From Cuspidothrix issatschenkoi CHARLIE-1 (lineage in GTDB: Bacteria > Cyanobacteriota > Cyanobacteriia > Cyanobacteriales > Nostocaceae): a stretch of 63,137 nt of DNA. Below the pieces are notes generated by a model, which was not told the DNA's origin, made no database searches, and saw nothing but the letters and a program-made list of their open reading frames with translations. Of this stretch, positions 43,401-45,299 are shown piece after piece. Position 1 is the stretch's first letter. The number at the start of each line of letters is the position of its first letter. The stretch is taken from NCBI RefSeq assembly GCF_002934005.1, contig NZ_PGEM01000001.1, forward strand, positions 1 through 63,137, read 5' to 3'. A program made the translations under genes and the position numbers.

Positions 43401-45267
43401 GGGCAGCAAGCATTTGAACATCCTCTGCGGTGGGGAAGCTTTGCCCAGAAATTTGGCGCACCAATTGCGATCGCGATGTGCGGCCTTATGGAATCTTTAT
43501 GGACCTACGGAGACGACAATTTGGTCGGCAATATATCCAGTCGGCACAGATGACCGTACTGTTCTCATTGGTCGTCCCATTGCTAATACCCAAGTTTATA
43601 TCCTTGACACCCACTTGCAACCAGTGCCGATCGGCGTACCAGGAGAATTGCACATTGGTGGTACGGGATTAGCTCGTGGTTATCTCAACCGCCCCGAATT
43701 AACTACAGAAAAATTTATTCCTCATCCCTTTAGTACTGAACCCAATTCCCGTCTCTACAAAACCGGAGACTTAGCCTGCTACCTCAGTGATGGCAATATT
43801 GAATATCTCGGACGAATAGATCGTCAAGTCAAAATTCGCGGTTTTCGCATCGAGTTGGGCGAAATTGAAGCATTACTCAGTCAACACAACCAGATCCAAT
43901 CGACCGTTGTCATTGCCCGCGAAGATACTCCAGACAATAAACTGCTAGTTGCGTATGTTGTTCCGCAGCCAGAACAGACGGTGACAACCAGCGAATTGCG
44001 ACAATTCCTGAGAACCCAGCTACCAGAATATATGGTACCCGGAGCCTTTGTCATTCTGGAGAGCCTCCCCCTCACCCCCAACGGCAAAGTAGATCGCCGT
44101 GCCCTGCCCGAACCTACTCACCGCAGCAATTCGGACAGATTTATACCCCCCCGAAATACATTAGAACTGGAACTCACTCACCTCTGGTCAAAAATACTCA
44201 AGGTTGACCCTGTGGGCGTAACAGATAATTTCTTCGACCTCGGCGGTCATTCTCTCTTGGCTCCCCAATTAATGGCTCAAATTAAGCAGCATTTTGGGAA
44301 AGATCTCCCTTTAAGCATCTTATTCCAATCTCCCACGATCGAACAGTTGACAACGAGAATTCAAACGGATGCTGGTGTTTCTGGTTGGTCTCCCCTAGTG
44401 GCAATTCAGCCCAACGGCTCTAGTCCACCCTTTTTCTGTCTACCAGGTGCTGGGGGCAATCCATTCTATTTATATAACTTAGCCCGTTGTCTCTCTCCAG
44501 AACAACCCTTCTACAGTTTTCAATCTCCAGTGCAAGATGGAGTATCAGCCCCCTGCACCCAAGTTGAGGTGATCGCCGCTGAATACATTAAGGCACTCCA
44601 ATCAGTCCAACCTCAAGGACCATATTTTTTGGGCGGGTATTCTTTGGGTGGTAAAGTGGTGTTTGAAATGGCACAGCAGTTGCTACGACAAGGACAGTCA
44701 TTAGCACTAGTTGCCATATTTGATACCACCGCACCGATTGCTCGACCACAGCCAACTGATGATGAATGGGATGATGCGAGATGGCTAACAACCATTGCTA
44801 AAATCCTGACCACCGTGTTTGCCAAGGATGTCGATCTGGATGCCGATCGACTGCCCTCGTTAGCCCCAGCAGAACAGTTAAAATATGTGCTCGATTACTT
44901 GAAAATGATTGACATTCTACCGCCTGATGCTGGGACTACGCAGTTGAATCAGTTGTTACAAGCTTTCAAAGCGGACGCTCAAGTTAATTATGTACCACAA
45001 GAATTCGTACCGATACCCATCACCCTCTTTCGAGCTAGTGAAGTCGATCCGGCAGAGTCTGCTAAATTACCATCTGAGATTTTGCAGGATTCGGCTTGGG
45101 GTTGGAGCAAGTTTTCGAGTACACCAGTGGTTGTCAATTTTGTCCCTGGCAACCATCTTACGATGATGACTCAGCCCCACGTTCGGAAATTAGCTGCATA
45201 CTTGACGGATTACCTCAGTCAAGCACAGGCGATCTGCAAATCCCCGACCGATCGACAGTTTTCATAA
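16486..45267 (+). CDS. trans-AT PKS-NRPS megasynthase with C-terminal thioesterase
   Basis: A 9593-residue protein carrying the second half of the assembly line. Domain order: KS0-ACP-C-A-PCP | KS-DH-KR-MT-ACP | KS0-DH-like(pyran synthase)-ACP | KS-KR-MT-ACP | KS0-ACP-C-A-PCP | C-A-PCP-TE. All three C domains keep HHxxxDG and the TE keeps GYSLGG. Three of the five KS domains have lost the EAHGTGT histidine and should only pass the chain on. A-domain pocket residues read by eye give Gly, Pro and Gly. I place the start at ATG 16486, which overlaps the upstream TGA by one base (coupled translation); ATG 16489 is an equal alternative. Several linkers carry genomic repeat DNA read in frame, and the Pro unit is flanked by direct repeats, so the gene looks mosaic. 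AsnB follows 32 bp after the stop. Confidence 0.93.
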   Translation: MMNTEYQLNCIKEAFDRASRESRPSKQAESIVPPAPQLEPIAIVGLSGYLPGCMSVREFWQALDEDRSAIAEIPIDRFDWRKYYDPSGKDPRKTDCKWGGFIPDIAGFDPHFFNILPFDAKRIDPRQRLLLMSVYQTLCDAGYAPTTLKKSRTGVYVAHQDDDYLQILNERGLDLGAGYGQASMLANRIAYFFDFRGPSEIVDAQCAGGAVALHRAVMALRSGEIDNAIVCGANLLLRPQPFCALSSTKQLSRTNSVKSFQANSDGHLRAEGVVSVMLKRLSPAEADGDFIYGLLANTAINFNGQGGTSSAAPNIESHVDLIGRCYGDAGIDPRDLSYIEAQGMGNRLSDLAEWEAFNRALRSLAKAKGVTLDRHFCRVSTLKPLIGHMESTSALGALLKILRSLQTDRLHQIIGYADGNLGLETEDLPCVLASETLPWPKTDKPRLAGLHSFGMSGNNAHILVQEYRPSARTSAPSQSLPVVDDTSEFLIVLSAQTEKSLIVLARELNQFLASPSVPDLKDIAHTLSHGREHMDYRLAMVVGDREQLRTALQSHLVAGDRLGGYLHPVFTGTVRSAPRQDSSSFQGMQAIAAMWVQGGAISLPEYPHARRVPLPVYPFEKQRYWLDQEPQPSPDLAVMTKKELGDFAIDPEQSSGDNLRRYLRGVFVQLLDLTPERIDEDRHLQDYGIDSLTGMRVMRGLSATFNIEVLGRDLLQHPTIRSLSQHLSQRIDLEVNRANPDPQVNTSPHRELGNFPLSEGQTGLWALQKSFPYLTAYNIPLCLQIRGHSIDPALLSKALQAVLRQHPVLGYRLFERDGILRQDLVAGGEIRINTEDISVLDEQSIKSRLRDKSKQPFNVEQGPLIRVDLLQKSPSEIYLLICVHHIVFDGGSFLPLIDSLLTAYRQLLRGESPAIAPISTTYQDFVLWERQMLDSSVGKKHREYWRQTLSGDLPILELPTDRSRSNVDLFSGETISMAIKPSLAAQIQRFSKAQRVNPSTIFLALFKILLHKYTNCEDIIVGMPSMGRPEERFRSVIGYFINMVAIRSTGFSQQTFATFLEHLQYTISDSLDHGMVPFTTVVRDLGILPNENAAPVFQVAFEYQNGLTPGDLQHLCHCYGDLFELEISFDIHQEGEYELVLEVFETANGYHINFKYNPSLYDTTTMQRMLGHYLNLIQVAISHPQGSISTFDPMDDAERQWLQSEVNATSVPYPNYCVHQLFQAQAARTPDAVAVVCGDRTLSYTELNRQSTALAKYLRYQGVQAETLVGVCVERSLEMIVALLGIMKAGGAYVPLDPEFPQERLTYMLRDCGASFLITQSWLNDRIGAIDARYINLDLQGAEIERVAASMEDLSSGADLGNLAYVIYTSGSTGQPKGVAIEHRALTNFLYGMADKIGKQFVADFLAVTTYSFDIAALELFFPLVQGARCIICERDLLKNIEAVKAEIRRSQPTIVQATPSFWTMLLQSGWKNEENLTILCGGESLNDRLQSMFAAIGCEVWNLYGPTETTIWSMLAQIRPGDAVSIGKPLPNTRVYILDSSDRLAPIGVPGELCIAGAGLARGYWHQPELTAQKFIDHPLEANTGSKLYRTGDLCRWLPDGKLQHLGRLDLQVKIRGFRVELEEIERELSRHSAVAECVVVAKERQGVQTPIAYYVPRSSYAGKLPPDSDVIAHLKQHLPDYMIPTAFVALERIPLTANGKVDRQSLAHREVTIQRQTEKVTARTETEAILTDIWKNVLNVTDISINDGFFAAGGDSVLAVILADRIARRFDREFSVTSLFKYATIRDLATYLGDKQTDLPISTPFGASLSVSELVADQDRSDLQDSLAIVGISCHFPGAPDHGQFWENICAGKESGQFFSAAELRQAGVDEASIRNPYFVGVQRTIEGKGNFDPEFFNISPRNALFMDPQFRLLLMHAWQAVEDAGYVSSEIPRTSVFISASNSGYNTLVDRAGIIEPTDEYTAWMLNQSGTIPTTISYQLGFTGPSVFVHTNCSSSLAGLSAAYQSLSLGQSDYALVGASTLLPKSEIGYVHRPGLNLSSDGHCRTFDAAADGLVPSEGVAVLLVKKAPLAIADGDRIYALIRGIEINNDGTNKAGFFAPSVGGQSQVIDLALTATGINPETIGYVEAHGTGTKLGDPIEIQALCDSYQKYTNRQQYCAIGSVKPNIGHLDTAAGLAGCIKVALSLYHKKIPPSINFSQANPAIDFARSPFFVVDSLRKWEAGSSPRRAAVSAFGIGGTNAHGILEEYLPSPKLLPTHLHLPVLIVLSAKTEERLKEYVELVISYLAKGITQPEDATDTEWLINLAYTLQCGRQPMENRVAFIVNSVGDAITKLREFATHGQSGEGCYFSSSSKESQILKLFADDEDLQRLLAQWLGKRNLAKLAQLWIQGVKVDWSQLYGDTFRPTRISAPTYPFAREYYWPTANFAPLSHLTITPSQGSDPLLPRQVEGSAQHYSYELTGDEFFLTDHQIRLRDGVGRKVLPAVVYLEMVRRVFWNRISPVHLNSEHPVIVLRDITWVQALFIDESPIAVELKFVDRGSSNNGEALNQMGFEIGSTLPDKTVLHCHGYVAVSLNTAPTLNLSELQQQIRNQQRSSAECYEIFRTLGLDYGSTHQAIDTLFLSAGKATERQVLAKLVMPDPVDREQSSYFLHPSMLDAGLQSCLGLVLENDSQESLGMALPSSLEQMEIYASSASVMWAWVRFAPETKPDSPIQRIDIDLCNEDGKVGVRLKGFVARAIRQQESTEAIAQIQPQTRLGVVTLKPVWDSVAITSPANSSPERRTVVFGDTQIWKHQITAGDRPTILVDSTQPQSVAEFFHQIPLMGEINHLLWLAITPIKYALDDDLLIDEQELGVLQLFQLIKSLLASGYGKKSLALTVVTSQSISVQPWETVNPSMASIHGLVATLKSEYPHWRVRLLDIDGSKLPSWDELFPDHDKDSFPLLARRNQQWFTRKLIPITFETTGFPAYKHQGVYVAIGGAGGVGEVWSRHIIENYQAQVIWIGRRELDDRIRAKQAKLAAFGPQPIYIQADARDKASLAQALREIHQSYSSINGVVHSAIELQDRSLAQMSMAQFRTGLMAKVETSVRLVQVFQQEPLDFVIFFSSLISCGESPGQANYAAGSTFLDAYAEQLGKEWAVMVKVMNWGYWGDVGVVADAAYRERMRQNGIGSIETPQAMVALDRLLAGQIDRLAFINLLKPQVLEFIVEDELLSVVGNPICPVGDSMVESNDAEARYSQQLQLIRTQRTDARDRLLQNLLLANLRDLGVFNVPKGRSLILPGYHQWLDESIRLLIENGLLIRQEDMLAVAANVSSVAELWQIWQTNRLEWAGSPSATAEINLVETCLRSLADILSGSKLPQDVMFPKSSLRLVEPLYRGNPVADFFNEVIADAVVNAILSLDKDNRSIRILEVGAGTGGTTVGLLKKLEPYADRIIEYCYTDISQAFLIHAEEHYAINYPFLTVDRFDVEQPLCVQSIQLGSYDLVIATNVLHATKNIRQTVRNVKAAMRAGGQIFINEIGQSSLFSHLTFGLLSGWWRFEDPEVRIPGCPGLNAHAWQQVLQTEGFDAVKFPVEFAHDLGHQIIVATSNGVIRQPLLPSTDRASVPQIQPDNSSNLPTTSSMASLAEWTTEFVRQTLSAATRTPAHKIRLEAPFEQYGVDSIVQVGLIQKLEQVTGSLPNTILFEYSTTRELVEYLLTHHQDSLEQVRKQSLTSHTPTPTTLRLPSPSPRASRPVQAPSTSPNPHTPNLRTEDIAIVGIAGRYPGANNLDELWEVLSTGRSCIVEADRVRRSNFGVSQQIGVSTRSYFGGFLDDVYYFDRQLFGVSEERAIAMSPEVRLFLEIAWETFEAAGYSRAALKQFQLRSKKGIGVFVGSMYSQYAWTNPSRQEAILSSNGTEWQIANQVSHFFDLTGPSLVLNTACSSSLTAIHLACESLLQGSCSMALAGGVNLTLEPSKFRSLERSNFLGSGQLSRSLGDGDGMIPSEGVGALLLKPLSLAIADRDRIIGIIKSSFVNHSGGRQAFTAPDPAQQTQLVLDSIARSGCAVETITYVESAANGSSLGDPIEIIALKNAFAKLTTKRGFCALGAVKSNLGHLEAASGISQIAKVLLQFQHQTLLPTINATPRNPAIKLDNSPFYIQEQLSPWVPQSNSRRSLIDSFGAGGTYANVILEEYVQESITTKSGTEPTESLLVFAAASEKGIHDYLNRLQTYLRWHPTISVAEIAAALQLRDLNLQYRLAAIAPSTNQAVDVIDQLINHNLDLSHLGIYTSFGTADLPLPTAPQLQSAIDDRDWLRLARYWAAGADIDFGSMGSIERKSCVVLPGYAFDREREFSHISGDTQNDTPITTEPSPSPRSGGITVTYGYDEPFLRDHTLSGDQVLLGVTHASLAITDFYQRFPHQRALCLQRLTFVQPVVVNPGEVVTLEIQTSEIPTGLNFEAKFQRNTATQTIQTAAKGQLQPDRYQENYLDVEHLLQSATPINNLESIYHTVPAIRLGSSFRTIERLFRTSDGVLARVCLTEQSRQESHTYALHPLVINSTFLAAAPLLVQEIAQDANYIPFGIGEIYCLKLDNWQSLDLCWVHTRLVKNSGELILFDADIITDNSLVVARLRGCSLKLLHHPQSVRLRSLTAPRPPIPPSPPLTNDVLRYLIDKIEIAAEIAISETDINTNLMQLGLESAQLVAIAASIEQDTNLELNATLFFEYPSLMEVTRFFVDSHPGAFLQLLDAGKTQHITTSEQSTGSRLIRAQQLPANSHIDIAIIGMHSTYAECETLDRFWQLIRDGKDVIREVPRDRWDYRPWFDPHPGAQDKTYSKWGSFIKDVDKFDAAFFNISPREAIWMDPQNRLLMQSMYAAAEDAGVVNQLRGSNTGVFAGICFDDYAEKIAELGLPLDIYTGTGRSGISANRMSFWFDLQGPSMVINTACSSSLVALHYACQSLRSQECEMAFVGGANLLLSSLHYRYFSKLGALSPTGHCHTFDATADGYVPAEGIASVLLKPLEQAEQDGDRIYAVIKGSAFAHGGYTPSLSAPSVAGEENVIVKAWEDAGIDPETITYIEAHGTGTKLGDPIETTSLKNAFARYTNKTGFCAIGSIKASIGHAEGAAGITGLVKVILQLQHRQIPPLANFQQPNPYLKLVGSPLYINRELTDWKSDGVRRAGISSFGFSGAFAHAVIEEYQSSGDRISKFFGPFLIVISAKNQERLQAQVANLATFLVDNGADIQHAENFLANLAYTLQVGREAMPTRLGFVVESIAELRNKLELALKDGDATPGLYYGDIKRDREDLASLLADRDGSEVIQGWLNRGEYTAVVDAWTKGMNVDWQKLYPQGKPQRISLPTYAFARDSYWICPLNGDEENLTAPQSDLKPEVKAESGDPVAKPSALVPYWDAIPIQTGNRPWSDHLGQTLIIGGDGELREDLRACFPHATYCGDMALDRLESDLPWQHIIIIIPQDNCSLLDDRQVLLAQERGILAVFRLIKSLLSAGYVTENLALTFITTQIVAIDRHESSNPIHSAVHGLAGVLAKELPQWHIRALDLQLGQSLLSVDLAQLPDDRQFGVCAWRDGKWYRQTLIPQQHLSNPQLDSKFHTAYKNAGVYVVIGGAGGIGSAWSRFVIENYAAKVIWIGRRPIDREIRHQIDTLTQIGHTPEYIQADAADRISLTQAYQTIKARYSQIQGVIHSAVGEFDLSLSEMDEHRFRSILASKIDVSVNMAAVFKHEPLDFMLFFSSIVSFTCGGGMSGYAAGCKFKDSWAIELNHCLPFPVKTINWGYWNVGTGNTIPDATKIRMKQSGIEPIKSQSGFDALAAFLVSPLPQIALLQTNNLDRLDLVKQDEWIDVYPPILTSGIESVLERVPTYADHVITLQQQYLEPIAAIENLLLKLLHGTLATLDWLPPKSVTLSSDLPAFYRAWLEESRRLAIAVMPEGLLGNLDQIWDEWNRQKINWEALPHLQPIFTLADVCMRELPAILQSQKRATDVIFPNGSMSLVEGIYEGNAIATHFNEVVAQTVVNYIQARSRVDGLIPIRILEIGAGTGATTASVLRHLEPLGNLVGEYLYTDISPAFLVRADRNFAPKYPYVRTQLFDVNQPLSAQGIPIGSFDLVIATNCIHATANIRRSLGNAKAALRGGGVLILNEITQPSLISHLTFGLLAGWWLAEDAELRVPGSPFLLADHWHRVLQQAGFTAIGFPGKSAQVLGQQVIVAQTDGVVRQPKSISESIGSGTSPTQSAPSFTAPNHQGVGSSVLTELKGKGTIYFQQLIGQVLMMDGNQIDPCEPLAIYGVDSIIIAQLTNALNQHFEGVKAGLLFEASTIDALVNHFATTQFTNFAQLLGVEMGDWEMEGLEDGGIKGKTQKARCKSEGFGRGFKPRPKHPPQGGGACNPSIADEIAVIGMSGRFPQAKNLTEFWQNLQSGRDCITDLPDKRWNMDNFFEADPEKAREQGKSYCNWGAFLEDCDRFDPLFFNISPREAAQIDPQAKIFLQECWRAFEDAGYAPSGLDDELRDRVGVYGAITKMGFNTSFAAMVNRVSHGMDLRGVSIPVDTMCSSALVALHLASEALRRGDLKMAIVGAVNLYLDPRNYQYLCLIGLLADSKLPKVFGQGGNGFVPGEGVGAVVLKRLEDAQRDKDSIIAVIRGSAVNHSGRGNAYGIPNPLSQAAVISQAITGSGIDPQSIAYIETAAMGLEIADSLELNALQKVFGDRQRDRSQCYRLGSIKSTIGHGESVAGMAQFMKVILQLKNKQLCPTKVVEPLNAEIDFASLPFQLQTELEPWVPLTIDGIVCPRRAGITALGSGGVNAHVIVEEYPQELSEEPPKLAQGSPQIIILSAKNDDRRQAQIVQLMEFLDRDQDISLADLAFTLQVGREAMASRVALVVNSIDELRTGLNHLLGHIQVNLSSNPPTYLGNINETDNSLQTLLAGGADAIVLQLFLEQRNYQKLAQFWVQGGKIPWISLWEQQQVQRISLPTYPFEQQCYWQAVSSSNSARSPLNEAIAADTKTNPPAANPSVQEIVAAIVATSIGLTVSEIKPHVSLWQLGVDSLRSKEIVRQIEKRLYVEIGHRELADYGTVEALCRLIEQKRAAAVEETSETESVSAPRTTTQLSKSPQSPLRHFDKLSPSPRSVQAHPPVSSAPLTDRPPSARLRSLTAPLPPFPLSEGQRGLWLLHQLVPQMSAYNVPVTLQFDRPVDINAIKQATSFLLDRHPILRSQFKTDDNANPFQTIRPQPEFGFEEGDRDFTTDEVLQQQLKSAADRVFDLENDPLVRLHLFHESPIRYKLLIVIHHLVVDGSSLPILLRDFLHAYAAYSQGREPTIAASETADYADFVTWEQELIDSDRGKTCLAYWQQQLSGTLPLLALPFDRQPPLIPTFAGAIVSTKLDSNTTQQLRSLARDRDVSLFVLLLGSYQAFLARYTLQSDIIVGVPSAGRPQSRFANTVGYFINMVPIRTQINVEEPFTELLQRVKITVADGLDYGQFPFPKQVFALDIDRHLAHSPVFQTSFAMQSFWTPDVEKTLEYQLDGVSVVPGPSSAGEIELRLEIIEHHNELSVNLAYSTDLFDEGTISRMAGHFVTLLSGIVANPSQQISQLPILTAVEQQQLLVEWNNTRVDYPLHKCIHQLFEEQVELTPDAIAVEFGDQQLTYAQLNCCANQLAHHLRSLGVKSDTLVGLCFERSLEMVIGLLGILKAGGAYVPLDSEYPIERLSFILEDTQVKVLLTQQRLLDRLTRNQAQLVCLDTDAAKISQCSQENLISDVQPNNLGYVIYTSGSTGQPKGVAMTQLALCNLILWQLQNSPMSSKAIKTLQFAPVSFDVSFQEMFSTWFNGGTLVLIDEQLRREPLALLGLLQEQAVERLFVPFVALQQLAEVAVSHNFITSHLKEIITAGEQLQITPAISKWLSGLSDCTLHNHYGPSESHVVITYTLTDSVDTWPALPPIGRPIANTQIYILDKYLHPVAIGVPGELHIGGVSLARGYLNRSELTKEKFIPNPFEEVGGRMREVEGHSSTQHGLKAPLPLTALLYKTGDLARYLPNGNIEYLGRIDNQVKIRGFRIELGEIEAVLSQHPNVQSSCAVVREDMPGDKRIVGYIVLQAQQTLTVSAVRSFLKEKLPEYMLPSVIVILEALPLTANGKVDRLALPAPDLNSQVLDEYVAPRTPLEEILSGIWAQVLKIEQVGIHDNFFELGGHSLLATQLISRVRSNLKIELSLRSLFAAPTVAQLVPLIVQLQQQDIKFSEPPILPRAEQATIPLSFAQQRLWFLDQFEPNSASYIIPVGLRLVGSVNIATLEQSFREIIHRHEALRTNFVVVDGLQTQVIRNWREQGCIPWKLTVIELQHVAREERECTAQKLLQQKANEPFDLANDDLIRGTLFILSDTEQWLLVCMHHIVSDGWSMSVFVDELTKLYNAYAQVKSSPLLPLPIQYADFGIWQRQWLQGEVLNRQLSYWHKQLADAPAFLPLPTDRPRPAVKTFNGAHLEFRLSAELTQQLEKLSQQQGVTLFMTLLAAYSTLLYRYTGQEDILVGTPIANRERSEIEGLIGFFVNTLVMRTNLAQNPSFNELLPRVRETSLSAYAHQDLPFEMLVEALQPERDMSHTPLFQVMFILQNMPVSEFELSGLTISDLPIEISTVKFDLTLVMGNSGTGLVGWWQYNTDLFDSSTIERMLGHFVTLLSGIVANPSQRISQLPILTAVEQQQLLVEWNDTRVDYPQDRCIHRLFAEQVERTPDAVAVVFEEKQLTYRELNHRANQLARYLQSLGVEPEVLVGICVDRSWEMVVGLLGILKAGGAYVPLDPEYPQERLALMLSDSGISVLLTQEHLLRQVAGYQGLIVCFDRDRENITTQTPEQLDLSIDPDNLAYVIYTSGSTGKPKGVQITHRSVVNFLQFMSQQLELTEQDLFLSVTTLSFDIAVLEIFLPMMVGARVEIVSRAVSSDGAALIAKLASSQTTLMQATPATWQLLLTADWQGSKHLNILCGGEALPRNLAHQLRSRCAALWNLYGPTETTIWSAIYPVGTDDRTVLIGRPIANTQVYILDTHLQPVPIGVPGELHIGGTGLARGYLNRPELTTEKFIPHPFSTEPNSRLYKTGDLACYLSDGNIEYLGRIDRQVKIRGFRIELGEIEALLSQHNQIQSTVVIAREDTPDNKLLVAYVVPQPEQTVTTSELRQFLRTQLPEYMVPGAFVILESLPLTPNGKVDRRALPEPTHRSNSDRFIPPRNTLELELTHLWSKILKVDPVGVTDNFFDLGGHSLLAPQLMAQIKQHFGKDLPLSILFQSPTIEQLTTRIQTDAGVSGWSPLVAIQPNGSSPPFFCLPGAGGNPFYLYNLARCLSPEQPFYSFQSPVQDGVSAPCTQVEVIAAEYIKALQSVQPQGPYFLGGYSLGGKVVFEMAQQLLRQGQSLALVAIFDTTAPIARPQPTDDEWDDARWLTTIAKILTTVFAKDVDLDADRLPSLAPAEQLKYVLDYLKMIDILPPDAGTTQLNQLLQAFKADAQVNYVPQEFVPIPITLFRASEVDPAESAKLPSEILQDSAWGWSKFSSTPVVVNFVPGNHLTMMTQPHVRKLAAYLTDYLSQAQAICKSPTDRQFS
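16600..21880 (+). other. Module 4: KS0-ACP-C-A(Gly)-PCP
   Basis: The KS keeps a cysteine (Cys206) but in DAQCAGGA instead of DTACSSS, and EAHGTGT reads EAQGMGN (His to Gln342), so it should not condense but relay the chain. ACP Ser691 (YGIDSL). The C domain has HHIVFDG near residue 884. In the A domain, core segments FDIAALE, QATP, LCGG and NLYGPTETTIW give the ten-residue code DILQLGLIWK, a known glycine code. PCP site GGDSV (Ser1758). This module adds glycine as an amide, the central glycine of pederin-type chains. Confidence 0.8.
21964..27600 (+). other. Module 5: KS-DH-KR-MT-ACP
   Basis: KS5 is intact (Cys1996 in TNCSSSL, EAHGTGT, PNIGHLDT). The DH keeps His2473 (DHQIRL, followed by VLPAVVYLEM) and Asp2661 in HPSMLDAGLQ, so it should be active. 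KR has GGAGGVG and Tyr3124 in NYAAGS. MT has EVGAGTGGTT (residue 3416 on). ACP Ser3666 (YGVDSI). Predicted: extension of the glycyl carbonyl by malonyl, ketoreduction, alpha-methylation and dehydration to an alpha-methyl enoyl chain whose beta carbon is the former glycine carboxyl carbon. Confidence 0.78.
27757..30690 (+). other. Module 6: KS0 - DH-like (pyran-synthase-type) domain - ACP
   Basis: The KS has Cys3927 (NTACSSSL), but the EAHGTGT position reads ESAANGS (His to Ala4061), predicting a non-elongating KS0. The following double-hotdog domain (29575-30370) keeps His4380 in DHTLSGDQVL but has Leu where active DHs have Pro in HxxxGxxxxP, and the second motif reads HPLVINSTFL, with Asn4545 for the catalytic Asp and no Gln. 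That pattern fits a pyran-synthase-type cyclase or a dead DH rather than a dehydratase. The carrier site is unusual, LGLESAQ (Ser4686), with Glu before Ser. A genomic repeat lies between this domain and the ACP. Confidence 0.7.
30375..30405 (+). repeat. 31-bp dispersed repeat inside the module 6 linker (copy 1)
   Basis: An element with ends GTCAGT and ACTGAC (inverted 6-mers) followed by a C-run. It is identical to 37900-37930 and one base different from 37932-37962. It is translated as part of a Pro-rich linker between the pyran-synthase-like domain and its ACP. Confidence 0.85.
30781..35500 (+). other. Module 7: KS-KR-MT-ACP
   Basis: KS7 is intact (Cys4933 in NTACSSSL, EAHGTGT, ASIGHAEG). 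KR has GGAGGIG and Tyr5751 in GYAAGC. MT has EIGAGTGATT (residue 6038 on). ACP Ser6294 (YGVDSI). Predicted: one extension with alpha-methylation and ketoreduction, giving a beta-hydroxy-alpha-methyl acyl chain. No DH follows in the next module, so the hydroxyl should stay. Confidence 0.78.
35518..35662 (+). repeat. Palindromic repeat-like insertion in the linker before KS8
   Basis: A purine-rich stretch followed by an inverted pair CCCCGCC (35617-35623) / GGCGGGG (35644-35650). It encodes an odd Lys/Gly/Pro-rich linker unlike the flanking domains. The pattern resembles intergenic palindromes of filamentous cyanobacteria, here kept in frame. Confidence 0.6.
37848..37962 (+). repeat. Cluster of dispersed repeats inside the module 8 linker
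   Basis: Contains a 19-bp stretch (37848-37866) whose exact reverse complement occurs outside the cluster at 63021-63039, then two near-identical copies of the 31-bp element (37900-37930 and 37932-37962). The two copies are in different reading frames, so DNA rather than peptide is conserved. The segment lies between ACP and C of module 8, where a flexible linker tolerates it. Confidence 0.85.
39213..39346 (+). repeat. 134-bp direct repeat, left copy (C2-A2 junction)
   Basis: By hand alignment it matches 42498-42631 at 124 of 134 positions, including an uninterrupted 53-bp identical core. It encodes the end of the C domain and the start of the A domain. The two copies are 3285 bp (1095 codons) apart and bracket the A(Pro)-PCP-C unit. 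Confidence 0.9.
40480..40563 (+). repeat. In-frame insertion inside the Pro adenylation domain
   Basis: Compared with the Gly A domain of module 9, about 22 residues are added between NPF (after EKFIPNPF) and the A7 motif LYKTGDLARY. The insert is of low complexity and includes a segment resembling a dispersed repeat (the CACGGGTTGAAAGCCCCGC region). It falls in a surface loop before A7, so the domain may still work. Confidence 0.55.
41245..45240 (+). other. Module 9: C-A(Gly)-PCP-TE (termination module)
   Basis: C domain with HHIVSDG near residue 8392. The A-domain segments FDIAVLE, QATP, LCGG and NLYGPTETTIW read DILQLGLIWK, again a glycine code. PCP GGHSL (Ser9256). The type I thioesterase has Ser9386 in GYSLGG, Asp9413 in IFDTTA and His9557 in GNHLTM. 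The TE should release the chain from the last PCP as a free acid or a macrocycle; the AsnB homologue downstream suggests a linear acid that may be amidated. Confidence 0.8.
42498..42631 (+). repeat. 134-bp direct repeat, right copy (C3-A3 junction)
   Basis: Partner of 39213-39346. Sequence downstream of this copy regains GATCG motifs (first at about 42633), which are absent between the two copies. Confidence 0.9.
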
Positions 45268-45299
45268 AGATAGTTTGTAAAAAAGTTGAAGCAAGATTG

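Noticed and set aside
45096-45299. Longer N-terminus for the AsnB homologue
   Set aside because: It overlaps the megasynthase gene and would remove the required N-terminal Cys2; MCGI at 45300 is the start.
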